From the NCBI RefSeq assembly GCF_943181415.1, contig NZ_CALPBZ010000002.1, positions 434,001-498,000 of the forward strand: a DNA stretch of 64,000 bases, in the 5' to 3' direction. The notes under the pieces were generated by a model. The model was not told where the DNA came from. It searched no databases and saw only the letters and a program-made list of their open reading frames with translations. The DNA comes from Microbacterium sp. Marseille-Q6648. GTDB lineage: Bacteria > Actinomycetota > Actinomycetes > Actinomycetales > Microbacteriaceae. Positions 8,515 through 16,464 of the stretch are shown in pieces (position 1 is the stretch's first letter; each line of letters begins with the position of its first letter). The position numbers and the translations under genes were made by a program.

Positions 8515-9954
8515 ATGGGTCGAGACGAAGAGCAGCGCAGGCGCCTCACCCGGATGTCACCGCAATGGGCGATCGTCGCGGTCCTCGCCACCGCCGGTCT
8601 GGCGTCGTCGTTCATGTTCACGCTGGTCGTGCCGATCCAGTCGAAGCTGCCGGAGCTCCTGAACGCCAGCCGCGAGGACACCGCGTGGGTGGTGACCTCG
8701 ACGCTGCTGGCCGCCGCCGTCATCACCCCCATCGCGGGGCGTCTCGGCGACATGTACGGCAAGCGTCGCATCGTGCTGGTGCTGCTCGCCCTGCTGGTGC
8801 TGGGATCGGTCATCGCCGCACTGTCGCCCGGCATCGTCGGAGTGATCGTGGGCAGGGCGCTGCAGGGGGCCGTGACGGGTGTCATCCCGCTCGGAATCTC
8901 GATCCTCCGCGACGTGCTGCACGAGAACCGCGTGGACTCGGCCATCGCCCTCATCAGCGCGACGCTGGGCGTGGGCGGCGCACTCGGCCTGCCGATCAGC
9001 GCCCTCATCACCGAGCGCAGCGACTGGCACCTGCTGTTCTGGGTGTCGGCGGGACTCGGGGTCGTCGTGTTCGTCCTCGTGCTGTGGATCGTGCCGGTGA
9101 GCGTGCTGCGCACGGCCGGAAGGTTCGACTTCATCGGCGCCGCGGGTCTCGCGGTCGGTCTGATCGGCATCCTCCTCGCCATCTCGCGCGGGAACGAATG
9201 GGGGTGGACGTCGGCTCCCGTGCTGGCGTGCGGTCTCGGCGGCGTCGCCGTGCTGCTGGCGTGGGGCTGGTTCGAGCTTCGCATCCCCGAGCCGCTGCTC
9301 GACCTGCGCGTCGCCGCGCGGCCGGCCGTGCTGCTGACCAACATCGCGTCAATCGCGATGGGCTTCTCTCTGTTCTCGTCGAACGTCGTGTACCCGCAGA
9401 TGCTCGAGCTGCCCGTCGAGACCGGCGGCTTCGGCCTCTCTCTGCTGGCTGCGAGCCTCGTGGTCATGCCCGCCGGGCTCGTGATGATGGTGCTCTCGCC
9501 CTTCTCGGGGCGGATGGCACGGACCGTCGGGCCGCGGCTGCTGCTGATCCTCGGCGCGATCTCGCTGATCGTCGCGTACGGCTACACGCTGCTGTTCTCG
9601 ACCGAGGTGTGGCAGCTGGTCGTGGCGAACCTCGTGATCGGCGTCGGCATCGGGTTCGGGTACGCCGCGATGCCCATGCTCATCATGCGATCGGTGCCTC
9701 AGTCCGAGACCGGGGCGTCGAACGGCCTCAACGCGCTGTTCCGGTCGCTGGGAACGAGCACCGCCGCCGCGGTCGTGGGCGCGGTGCTGGCCACCTACAC
9801 GGTTCCGTTCGACGGGGTGGCGGTGCCGTCGCCGGTCGCCTTCCAGTTGTCGTTCCTGCTCGGCGGCGGAGCGGCCGTCGTCGCCCTGGTGGTCGCGCTC
9901 TTCATCCCCCGTGCCCGCGACCCGCACGAGCAGCACCCGTCGCTCCGCGTGTAG
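8515..9954 (+). CDS. MFS transporter, DHA2 (drug:proton antiporter) type
   Basis: A 479-residue integral membrane protein with about 14 hydrophobic segments, as expected for the 14-helix DHA2 branch of the major facilitator superfamily. The loop after helix 2 carries the MFS signature GRLGDMYGKRR, and helix 5 carries an antiporter-type motif (TLGVGGALGLPIS). Homologues export dyes, biocides or antibiotics using the proton gradient. It directly follows the condensation-like gene and could export that enzyme's product, although a separate leaderless promoter is visible. It ends just before the first 51-bp repeat array. Confidence 0.85.
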   Translation: MGRDEEQRRRLTRMSPQWAIVAVLATAGLASSFMFTLVVPIQSKLPELLNASREDTAWVVTSTLLAAAVITPIAGRLGDMYGKRRIVLVLLALLVLGSVIAALSPGIVGVIVGRALQGAVTGVIPLGISILRDVLHENRVDSAIALISATLGVGGALGLPISALITERSDWHLLFWVSAGLGVVVFVLVLWIVPVSVLRTAGRFDFIGAAGLAVGLIGILLAISRGNEWGWTSAPVLACGLGGVAVLLAWGWFELRIPEPLLDLRVAARPAVLLTNIASIAMGFSLFSSNVVYPQMLELPVETGGFGLSLLAASLVVMPAGLVMMVLSPFSGRMARTVGPRLLLILGAISLIVAYGYTLLFSTEVWQLVVANLVIGVGIGFGYAAMPMLIMRSVPQSETGASNGLNALFRSLGTSTAAAVVGAVLATYTVPFDGVAVPSPVAFQLSFLLGGGAAVVALVVALFIPRARDPHEQHPSLRV

Positions 9955-9988
9955 CGGGTTCGGGTTGCGGGCGGTCGTTCTCGCTGGC

Positions 9989-10300
9989 GCGGCAGGTTGC
10001 GGCATCCGCGCCAGGTTGGGACGCCGCCGCGGCAGATCGCGGCAACCGCGCCACTTTCCGACGCCGTCGTCACGCCGCCGCGGCAGGTTGCGGCATCCGC
10101 GCCACTTTCCGACGCCGTAGTCACGCCGGCGCGGCAGGTTGCGGCAACCGCGCTACTCTCCGACGCCGCCCGTCACGCCGCCGCGGCAGATCGCGGCAAC
10201 CGCGCCACTTTCCAACGCCGTAGTCACGCCGCCGCGGCAGGTTGCGGCATCCGCGCCACCGATCGATGCAGCGGATGCCCCGAGGTGGCGCGGCGGGGCG
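9989..10300. repeat. 51-bp tandem repeat array 1 (six units)
   Basis: Most of the 469-base gap between the MFS gene and the SDR gene consists of six head-to-tail units beginning GCGGCAG, at 9989, 10029, 10080, 10131, 10183 and 10234. Spacing is 51 bases, except a shortened first unit (40) and one of 52. The unit core is GCGGCATCCGCGCCACTTTC followed by CGACGCCGT and GTCACGCCGCC. The last unit switches into a terminal module (CACCGATCGATGCAGCGGAT), which ends in a GTGGCGC complementary to the GCGCCAC just before it. A second array with the same layout lies after the SDR gene. Because 51 is a multiple of three, reading frames stay open through it, but nothing suggests it is coding. Confidence 0.9.
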
Positions 10301-10410
10301 TCCGAGAGCCGCTGCTGACGACGAGCGCAGAAGCGGCAGGGCAGGACGGGCCACGGATCGGCGATGCCGCGCATCAGCGATCCCGCATTCCGCGCGGTCG
10401 CCGGGGCGAC

Positions 10411-10416
10411 TAGCGT
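10411..10416 (+). promoter_or_regulatory. Probable -10 for leaderless SDR gene
   Basis: TAGCGT ends 7 bases before the ATG at 10424, again consistent with a leaderless transcript. It supports 10424 over the longer in-frame start at 10364. Confidence 0.5.
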
Positions 10417-10423
10417 CCGGGGA

Positions 10424-11182
10424 ATGGACGCACTGCCGGGCCTGGTCGGTTCCACCATCGTGATCACCGGCGCCGCCGGCGGGCAGGGCCTCGCGCTCGT
10501 CCGCCTGCTCGCGGCGGCCGGAGCCGACGTCGTGGCGACCGATCGAGCGGATACCGCACCCGCCGACCTGCCGCAGGAAGCGACCTATCGCCGACTCGAC
10601 GTCGCCGACGCATCGGCATGGCAGTCGCTGGCCGAGCAGCTGTCGGGCCGACCGGTGCGCGGGCTCGTGAACAACGCGGGGATCACCCACCGCGCCCGGG
10701 TCGGACAGGTCGCGCTCTCGGACTGGGACCGCGTGATCGCGGTGAACCTCACGGGCGCGATGCTCGGCATCCAGGCGCTCACGCCGCTCATGGGCGCCGG
10801 CTCGTCGATCGTCAACATCGGCTCGTCGGCCGCGCTGAACGGCCACTACCCCGTCGCCTACACGGCATCGAAGTGGGGGCTGCGCGGCCTGACCCACGCC
10901 GCGGCCACCGAGTTGGGACCGCGCGGCATCCGGGTCAACATCATCCACCCGGGCTACATCGAGACCGCCATGACCGCGAGCGCCCCCGACGCGATGCGCG
11001 ACGCGCAGCGTGCCCTGACACCGCTCGAGCGCTTCGGGCAGCCCGACGACGTCGCGCGCACCGTGGCCTTTCTGCTGTCGGACGCGGCGGGCTACATCAC
11101 CGGAGCGGAGCTCCCCGTCGACGGCGGGTCGACCTCGTCCGCCGGCGCGAAGTACCTGTCCGACCGCATCGCCCGCGGGTGA
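10424..11182 (+). CDS. SDR family oxidoreductase between repeat arrays
   Basis: A 252-residue classical short-chain dehydrogenase with the cofactor loop TGAAGGQG, NNAG, the catalytic Ser in IGSSAA and Tyr-Lys in YTASK. The LPVDGG C-terminal signature is also present. The residue after the first Rossmann strand (VATDRAD) is acidic, which favours NAD over NADP. Substrate unknown; related proteins act on sugars, steroids or small alcohols. The gene is isolated, with 51-bp repeat arrays immediately on both sides (upstream array ends about 120 bases before the start; downstream array starts 11 bases after the stop). It could therefore be a recombination cassette. Confidence 0.85.
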   Translation: MDALPGLVGSTIVITGAAGGQGLALVRLLAAAGADVVATDRADTAPADLPQEATYRRLDVADASAWQSLAEQLSGRPVRGLVNNAGITHRARVGQVALSDWDRVIAVNLTGAMLGIQALTPLMGAGSSIVNIGSSAALNGHYPVAYTASKWGLRGLTHAAATELGPRGIRVNIIHPGYIETAMTASAPDAMRDAQRALTPLERFGQPDDVARTVAFLLSDAAGYITGAELPVDGGSTSSAGAKYLSDRIARG

Positions 11183-11193
11183 CCGCGCCCACC

Positions 11194-11515
11194 GCGGCAG
11201 GTCCCGGCATCCGCGGCACCCTCCGACGCCCGAGTCACACCACCGCGGCAGGTCGCGGCACCCGCGCCACCTTCCGACGCCGCATTCACACCGCCGCGGC
11301 AGGTCGCGGCATCCGCGCCACCTTCCGACGCCGCCCGTCACGCCGGCGCGGCAGGTCGCGGCATCCGCGCCACCTTCCGACGCCCGGGTCACACCACCGC
11401 GGCAGGTCGCGGCATCCGCGCCACCTTCCGACGCCCGGGTCACACCACCGCGGCAGGTCGCGGCGTCCGCGCCACCGATCGATGCAGCGGATGCCGCAAA
11501 GTGGCGCGGCAGGGG
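11194..11515. repeat. 51-bp tandem repeat array 2 (six units)
   Basis: The 361-base gap after the SDR gene is almost entirely six units starting GCGGCAG at 11194, 11245, 11296, 11348, 11399 and 11450 (spacing 51, 51, 52, 51, 51). The core GCATCCGCGCCACCTTCCGA is followed by variable CGCCCGGGTCACACCACC. As in array 1, the last unit runs into CACCGATCGATGCAGCGGAT and then a GTGGCGCGG that pairs with the GCGCCAC before it. Units 4 and 5 are identical, which indicates recent duplication. The terminal hairpin could also end transcription of the SDR and of the convergent MarR gene. Confidence 0.9.
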
Positions 11516-11543
11516 GGCCCGGCCCGGCGGCGCTGCGGAGCCG

Positions 11544-11984
11544 CTACCCTGCGTCCCGGCGGCCGGCGAAGGGCGCGAGACCGTCGCGGAGAGCGGCGAT
11601 CTGCCCGGCGTCCATACCCACGCGGGCCATGATCTGCTCGGGCACCGTCAGCGCCTCGCGGCGGAGAGCGCGGCCCTCGTCGGTGAGGTCGATCTCGAGC
11701 ACCCGCTCGTCGGTCGCGCGCCGACGGCGCGTCACGCGTCCCTGCGCCTCGAGGCGCTTCACCAGCGGCGAGAGAGTCGCCGGTTCCATCGCGAGCTCAT
11801 CGGCGAGCTCGCCGAGCGCACGCGGGGCCTGCTCCCACAGCGCGAGCATCACGAGGTACTGCGGGTGCGTCAGGCCGAGCGGCTCGAGCACCGGGCGGTA
11901 GATCGCCACGACATTGCGGGCCGCCGTCACGAGCGCGAAGCACAGCTGGTTCTCGAGGCGCAGCAGATCGTCCGAGGCGGTCAC
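11544..11984 (-). CDS. MarR family transcriptional regulator
   Basis: A 146-residue winged-helix DNA-binding protein. The recognition region reads LADELAMEPATLSPLVKRLEAQG, followed by the wing (RVTRRRRATDERVLEIDLTDEG), and helices at both ends serve for dimerisation. MarR proteins usually repress their own gene and a neighbour and release DNA on binding a phenolic or oxidant. The gene is divergent from the small CxxC protein gene, and the 39-base gap carries an inverted repeat that is the obvious operator. The likely neighbour target is therefore the 81-residue protein. Confidence 0.88.
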   Translation of the reverse strand: MTASDDLLRLENQLCFALVTAARNVVAIYRPVLEPLGLTHPQYLVMLALWEQAPRALGELADELAMEPATLSPLVKRLEAQGRVTRRRRATDERVLEIDLTDEGRALRREALTVPEQIMARVGMDAGQIAALRDGLAPFAGRRDAG

Positions 11985-12000
11985 GAGGACATGGTAGCGC

Positions 12001-12020
12001 GATTGGTTAGTACACTAATC
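12001..12020. promoter_or_regulatory. Probable MarR operator overlapping a -10 element
   Basis: The sequence GATTGGTTAGTACACTAATC contains arms TTAGT and ACTAA around AC, with matching GATT/AATC ends. It lies in the 39-base gap between the marR start (11984) and the divergent GTG (12024). TACACT (12011-12016) inside it is a good -10 placed 7 bases before the GTG, so a bound repressor would block that promoter directly. Confidence 0.6.
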
Positions 12021-12023
12021 ATC

Positions 12024-12269
12024 GTGACACGAAAGAACCGCGACGCCGGCGACCGCCTCCCCCTGCGCGAGCGCGTGCGCCGCGCGGGCGGCTGGTACGC
12101 CTTCCTCAACGAGCGCCTGGTGCGCGCGGCCGGTCCTGCGGCCGTCGGCCCCTACGACACCGAACCCGAGCCGGTGCGCACCGAGCGCCCGTGTCCGCTG
12201 TGCGGCCAGGCGATGTCGGCGCACGAGTTCGACCGCTCGGGGCCCAAGCCCCTCATGCGGTGCCCCTGA
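12024..12269 (+). CDS. Small CxxC protein, 81 residues
   Basis: The frame starts with GTG at 12024, placed 7 bases after a TACACT -10 element, so it is probably leaderless; longer in-frame starts run into the marR gene. The product has a basic N-terminal half (RKNRDAGDRLPLRERVRRAGGWYAFLN in two parts) and ends with a half zinc-ribbon, CPLCGQAM, plus a final Cys two residues from the C-terminus. Three cysteines could bind a metal or a partner. It is probably controlled by the divergent MarR protein. No function known. Confidence 0.6.
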   Translation: MTRKNRDAGDRLPLRERVRRAGGWYAFLNERLVRAAGPAAVGPYDTEPEPVRTERPCPLCGQAMSAHEFDRSGPKPLMRCP

Positions 12270-12394
12270 CCCGTGCCATCCGCTGATGGGCGACACCTGC
12301 TGACACGCAGGACCCCGCGGATCGGCGCCGCCAGCGCCCCTCACCTGCCTCGCCGCGGACCCGAATGAACGCGACCACGCGTCGACCCGCACCG

Positions 12395-12625
12395 CGCCGC
12401 CCGGCTACTCCGTCAACCCGTTCGCGCCGACCGGCGACTCCGTCGACCCGCACCGCACCGAGCCGACCGGCCACTCCGTCGACCCATCCGCGCCCGGCTA
12501 CTCCGCCAACCCCTCGACCCGACCGGCTATTCCGTCGACCCGTCCGACCCGCCCGGCTACTCCCTCGACCCGCCCGGCTACTCCGTCGACCCTTCCGAGC
12601 CGCCCGGCTACGCCCCGACCCGTTC
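12395..12625. repeat. Degenerate short-period repeat tract (GGCTACTCCGTCGACCC)
   Basis: The 338-base gap between two convergent genes holds about ten imperfect copies of GGCTACTCCGTCGACCC spaced 20-40 bases apart. In one plus frame the first copies read GYSVNP, GDSVDP, GHSVDP, GYSANP. The frame then shifts, and the later copies read PATPSTRP in another frame. No frame has a convincing start, ribosome site or conserved end, so this looks like a decayed repeat or the remnant of a Pro-rich repeat protein. The last copies run into the 3' end of the GMC gene. Nothing recognisable lies in 12270-12394. Confidence 0.6.
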
Positions 12626-14239
12626 CGAGTTCACCGCGCCGGACTGCTCCCCCTGACCGGCACGCTGCGCCAGCTCGGCCACCGCTGCGCGCGCCCCGCG
12701 CACCGCGATCGCCGTCGACATGAGCGTGGGGTTCATCGTGTTGGCGGTCGGGATGAGGGCATTGCCGCCCACGACGAGGTTCTCGAAGTCCCACACACGG
12801 GAGTAGGGGTCTGCGACCGAGGTGCCGTCGTCGCGGGCGCCCATGCGCATGGTCCCCATGTAGTGCAGGCTCGAGCCGTTCGGCAGCAGGCGCGGTTCCG
12901 CGACGAACGGACCGAGCGCCCCCGCCGCGCGGCGCAGCAGCACGGTCGCCTGTTCGATCTCGGCCTCTTCGCGTTCGGTGAGGGCGTACTCGATCGTCAT
13001 GTTGGGAAGGCCGCGGTAGTCCGTCTCGTCGTCGTGGAAGGTGACGCCGTCCTCGACGCGCGGGAACTTGCGCACGCCGTAGCCCATGTTCACGTAGCCC
13101 CACTTGTTTCCCGCCGCGGGGTGGTCGGGGTCGAGCTGGAACGGCGGCGTCTCGGCGTACATCACCTGCAGCGAGAACGGGTGCCCGGGCTCTGAGAACG
13201 GGATGCGGTTGACCGCGGCCACGGGGTCCGCCGGGTTGTGCGACCGCCGGGACAGCTCGGCGGCCAGCTGCTCGTCGCTCACGCGGGCGGCCATGCGCTC
13301 CTCATCGAGAGCGACGGTGGTGATCACCACGTGGTGCTCGGTCAGGTAGCGGCCGAGGGCGGCGGGTCGGATGCCGGATGCCCACAGCAGCTGGGGCGAG
13401 CGGAAGGCGTCGGCGGCGACGACGACGATGTCGGCGGCGAAGAACGACGTCTCGTGCGTGCGCAGGTCTTCGACGACGACGCCGGTCGCCCGCGATCCGT
13501 CGGTCTCGATCCGGCGGACCAGCGAGAGGTCGCGCAGCTCGAAGCGCTGCGCGAGAGGGGATGCCGGGTCGAGGAGGGGCCCAAGCACCATGTCTGCGCC
13601 CGTCCAGCGCATCGAGCCGTCGGGCTGCGGGTCGCCGGCGACGGGGAGGGTGCCCACACCGCGACCCTCAGGAAGCTCGCCGGCGTACTCCTCGGCGAGC
13701 AGGTCGCGGATCGCCGCGCCGATCGGGGAGTCGGCGAAGGCGGCGCTCTGCGCGTGCAGCAGGTGCTCCGCCACCTCGATCAGGTCGTCCCACTCGGCGT
13801 CGTTGATGAAGTCGACGCGTTCGCTGCCGTGCGGGCGGGGAATGGCGCACGTCCAGTGCGCACCCTGCCCGCCGACGTTGGTGGCGGCCGCGGCCGCCGG
13901 GAAGGTCGGGGCGTGCGCCGAGCCGTCGCCGCCGAAGTCGAGCAGGTGCGTGCCCTGCCGCGCGGTGAACATGCCCTCGACGACCGCGCCGGCCGGGATG
14001 CCGAGGGTCTCACGGTAGGCGCCGGCCTGCGGCCCCTGCGACATCTCGCGGGCGCGGGCCTTCTCGTCGGGGTCGGCGATGTTGCGGACGCTCTCGCCGG
14101 GGATCGAGGTCAGCTGTGGGCCGGCCTCGAACATCACGACGCGGGCATCGGGCGAGCCCTCGAGGATGAGGCGAGCGTAGGCCGAGCCGATCGGGCCCGA
14201 GCCGACGACGGCGACGACGGGGGAAGGGGTGTGCGACAT
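12608..14239 (-). CDS. GMC-type FAD oxidoreductase (CarA / pyranose-oxidase-like)
   Basis: A 543-residue GMC oxidoreductase. FAD binding is shown by GSGPIG at residues 13-18 and the acidic FEAGPQ strand end. A flavin-contact segment reads NVGGQGAHWTCAIPRP. The active-site pair is His459 (SSLHYMGTMRMG) and Asn503 (NTMNPTL). The His/Asn pair and the HYMGTMRMG block are those of pyranose 2-oxidase relatives and of CarA, the Microbacterium enzyme that oxidises the 3-hydroxyl of C-glycosides before deglycosylation. It is the last gene of the ten-gene aromatic operon, 27 bases after an MFS gene. A role in oxidising a glycoside imported by that MFS is likely but inferred. Confidence 0.8.
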   Translation of the reverse strand: MSHTPSPVVAVVGSGPIGSAYARLILEGSPDARVVMFEAGPQLTSIPGESVRNIADPDEKARAREMSQGPQAGAYRETLGIPAGAVVEGMFTARQGTHLLDFGGDGSAHAPTFPAAAAATNVGGQGAHWTCAIPRPHGSERVDFINDAEWDDLIEVAEHLLHAQSAAFADSPIGAAIRDLLAEEYAGELPEGRGVGTLPVAGDPQPDGSMRWTGADMVLGPLLDPASPLAQRFELRDLSLVRRIETDGSRATGVVVEDLRTHETSFFAADIVVVAADAFRSPQLLWASGIRPAALGRYLTEHHVVITTVALDEERMAARVSDEQLAAELSRRSHNPADPVAAVNRIPFSEPGHPFSLQVMYAETPPFQLDPDHPAAGNKWGYVNMGYGVRKFPRVEDGVTFHDDETDYRGLPNMTIEYALTEREEAEIEQATVLLRRAAGALGPFVAEPRLLPNGSSLHYMGTMRMGARDDGTSVADPYSRVWDFENLVVGGNALIPTANTMNPTLMSTAIAVRGARAAVAELAQRAGQGEQSGAVNSERVGA

Positions 14240-14266
14240 GGGGATCTCCTCTTCGAAATCTTCGGG

Positions 14267-15763
14267 TCAGGCGGCCGTGTCGGCCGTTTCGCGGGGGCGC
14301 GGCTCGAGCTCTTCGGAGAGCCGGCCGTGGGGGAGCAGGAGGGCGGCGACGACACCGACCAGGTAGGCGACGGCGAGACCGATGAAGACGGGCACGAGGA
14401 CGGCGGAGTAGAGCTCCGCCACCTCGAGCTGCAGCGCGGCGGGTGCGCTCTGCATGGCCTGGGGCGTGAGCTGGGACGGCACGACGCCCGCGGGCAGGCC
14501 CGCCAGAACGCCGGCGCCGATCACGCCACCGACCACCGCGGTCGCCGTGGTCGATCCGATCTGGCGCACGAGACTGATCGTCGCGGTGACGCTGCCGGTG
14601 TCCTCACGTGGGGCGGCGCTCTGCGCGACCGCCACGATGATGTTCATGAAGGCGCCCGTGCCGATGCCCACCAGGCCCATCGCAGCCATCGGCACCCACA
14701 GCGGCAGGCCCGGCGGCAGCGCGGCCATCACGAGCAGGCCGATCGCGGCGAGGGCCGTGCCGACGACCGGGAATGCCCGGTAGCGGCCGGAACGGCTGGC
14801 CAGCCAACCGGTAAGCAGTGTGGACACCAGCATCCCGAACACCGTCGCGATGGGGACGAGACCCGACACCGTCGCAGACGTGCGGTACGCCATCTGGATG
14901 TAGGTCGGCACGTACGACACCACCGAGAACAGCCCCACCCCGATCACCGTCGACAGCACGATGCACATGAGCACGGTGCGGTCGGCGAAGTGGCGCAGCG
15001 GCACGACCGGCTCGGCGACGCGCAGCTCGATCATCACGAAGACGCCGAAGCCGACGACGGCCAGCACGGCGGCCGTGATGACCGCCGGCATCATGCCGGG
15101 CGCCTCGGAACTCGCCCAGCCGGCCGCGAGCACGAGCGCCGTGACCGAGACGCCGAGCGTGACCGCACCGGCGACGTCGAACCGACGGCGGGCGCGGCCC
15201 TCGATGTGCGGCACGGCGATGATCGCGAGCACGAGGGCGACGACTCCGACCGGCAGGTTGATCCAGAAGATCCAGCGCCAGCCCCAGGCGTCGGTGATGA
15301 CGCCGCCGAGGAGAGGTCCGACGAGGATGGCGATGGGGAAGGCCGCGCCGATGATCGACAGGATGCGCGGGCGCTCGCGCGGGGCGACCACCGTGCCGAT
15401 GATGGTCTGCGGCATGAGGTGCAGGCCTGCCGAGCCGATTCCCTGCCCGATGCGGGCGAGGGTCAGCTGCACGACGTCCTGCGCCATCCCGCAGAAGAGC
15501 GACGCGACGATGAACAGGACGAGGCTCGCGAGGAACACCGCGCGCGCCCCCACCACGTCGGCCAGCTTGCCGAGCACGGGCAGGAGGACCGTGCTGGCCA
15601 GCGTGTACGACACGATGATCCAGCTCATCTGGTCGACGGCGCCGAGCTCGCCCGAGATCGTGGCGAGCGAGGTGGCGACGACCGTGTGGTCCAGCGCACC
15701 GAGGAAGGAAACGGTCAACAGCGAGATGACCAGCAGGCGGAGCCTGAGGGGAGAAAGGGACAT
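14267..15763 (-). CDS. MFS transporter, DHA2 (EmrB/QacA) type
   Basis: About 498 residues with 14 predicted membrane segments. DHA2 hallmarks are FLGALDHTVVATSLATI in helix 1 (motif D1), the GKLADVVGARA loop and the GPLLGGVITDAWGWRWIFWI segment of helix 5. Family members export drugs or aromatic compounds. Its place in a polyphenol-degradation operon, next to a GMC oxidase, suggests uptake of the aromatic substrate or efflux of toxic intermediates. The start is ATG 15763; a GTG four codons earlier (15775) is also possible. A palindrome lies about 120 bases upstream, so it may have its own promoter within the operon. Confidence 0.85.
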   Translation of the reverse strand: MSLSPLRLRLLVISLLTVSFLGALDHTVVATSLATISGELGAVDQMSWIIVSYTLASTVLLPVLGKLADVVGARAVFLASLVLFIVASLFCGMAQDVVQLTLARIGQGIGSAGLHLMPQTIIGTVVAPRERPRILSIIGAAFPIAILVGPLLGGVITDAWGWRWIFWINLPVGVVALVLAIIAVPHIEGRARRRFDVAGAVTLGVSVTALVLAAGWASSEAPGMMPAVITAAVLAVVGFGVFVMIELRVAEPVVPLRHFADRTVLMCIVLSTVIGVGLFSVVSYVPTYIQMAYRTSATVSGLVPIATVFGMLVSTLLTGWLASRSGRYRAFPVVGTALAAIGLLVMAALPPGLPLWVPMAAMGLVGIGTGAFMNIIVAVAQSAAPREDTGSVTATISLVRQIGSTTATAVVGGVIGAGVLAGLPAGVVPSQLTPQAMQSAPAALQLEVAELYSAVLVPVFIGLAVAYLVGVVAALLLPHGRLSEELEPRPRETADTAA

Positions 15764-15880
15764 GTTCCGATTCACCCGAGAGATCGGGCCGTCGACGCGA
15801 CGGTGTGTGCCTGCACCGGCGGTCCACCGTGCAGATCGAGCCTGCGTGCAGACTCCGACGTCATGGAGATCCTACGCCCT

Positions 15881-15903
15881 CTTTAGTCGATTTTCAACTA
15901 AAG
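15881..15903. promoter_or_regulatory. Inverted repeat, possible operator ahead of the MFS-GMC pair
   Basis: CTTTAGTCG - ATTTT - CAACTAAAG forms nine-base arms with one mismatch. It overlaps the end of the RpiB-like gene in the 134-base gap before the MFS gene. Read on the minus strand it begins CTTTAGTTGAAAA, which resembles the CTTATGTC(T)GAA element found ahead of other operons in the window. Confidence 0.5.
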
Positions 15904-16440
15904 ATCGGATGCCGCGTCCGCCGCGTCGTGCGTCACCAGGACCTGCTCGGGTTCGAGCTGGACGGCCCAGCCCTCGATGGTCCCTGCGTTCTCGTACTCC
16001 TCGATCTGGAGGATCTGCCTCCCCCGCGACACGTCGTGCGGGAGGCGAGCGGTGACGAACGCACTGACGGTGAGCCACGCGTTCTCTTCGAACGCGATGC
16101 CCTCGAGGACGAGGACGTTTGCGTCCACGACCTCGCGCGCCGTCGCCGCACCCCGGGGCGAGGCGGCGGGGACGGCGCGGGCGCCGTTGACCTTGTTGGC
16201 GGCGACGACTCCGGCTGCCGCCTCGTCGAGCGTCAGCACGCCGAAGGCGTCGATCCCGGCATCCTGATCGGTGACCACCGCCCGGCCCACCCGGATGGCG
16301 AAGACCGGGTAGTCATCCCCCGGGTCGAGCGCCTCTGCGCCGTGCCAGACGACCTCGTGCCCGGCATCGCGGGCGCGCTGCGCGAGCGCGCGGCCGAGCT
16401 CGTACCCGCCGTGATCGGCGGCGACGTGGATGCGTGCCAT
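15898..16440 (-). CDS. RpiB/LacAB-like protein, diverged
   Basis: A 180-residue protein with the RpiB N-terminus (MARIHVAADHGGYELG), including the His of the phosphate-binding AADHGG segment. Its middle keeps AANKVNGARAV, matching the NK.xGIRA pattern of ribose-5-phosphate isomerase B, and it extends about 30 residues further than the usual 150. The Cys or Ser/Thr base expected in a GTGIG-type loop is not seen (FGVLTLDEAAAG instead), so it may act on a different keto-acid or sugar. RpiB-like proteins occur beside extradiol dioxygenases in other actinobacterial aromatic clusters. It sits 24 bases after a dioxygenase gene in the operon. Confidence 0.7.
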   Translation of the reverse strand: MARIHVAADHGGYELGRALAQRARDAGHEVVWHGAEALDPGDDYPVFAIRVGRAVVTDQDAGIDAFGVLTLDEAAAGVVAANKVNGARAVPAASPRGAATAREVVDANVLVLEGIAFEENAWLTVSAFVTARLPHDVSRGRQILQIEEYENAGTIEGWAVQLEPEQVLVTHDAADAASDL

Positions 16441-16464
16441 GTCGGTCTTCCTCCGTGCTGATCG

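Noticed and set aside
7659-10223. 854-codon plus-strand frame across the condensation-like gene, MFS gene and repeat array
   Set aside because: It is in the +2 phase of two real genes and Arg-rich. It stays open through the array only because the 51-bp unit is a multiple of three.
9989-11515. CRISPR array
   Set aside because: Units are contiguous 51-bp repeats with small variable parts, not constant repeats separated by unique spacers of fixed length. No cas genes are near.
13238-15886. 882-codon plus-strand frame opposite the GMC and MFS genes
   Set aside because: It spans two genes and their gap and consists of repetitive Asp/Arg/His stretches with no recognisable motif.
15881-15903. Rho-independent terminator after the RpiB-like gene
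   Set aside because: The stem is AT-rich and overlaps the stop codon without a T tract. It fits an operator better and resembles the other regulatory sites.
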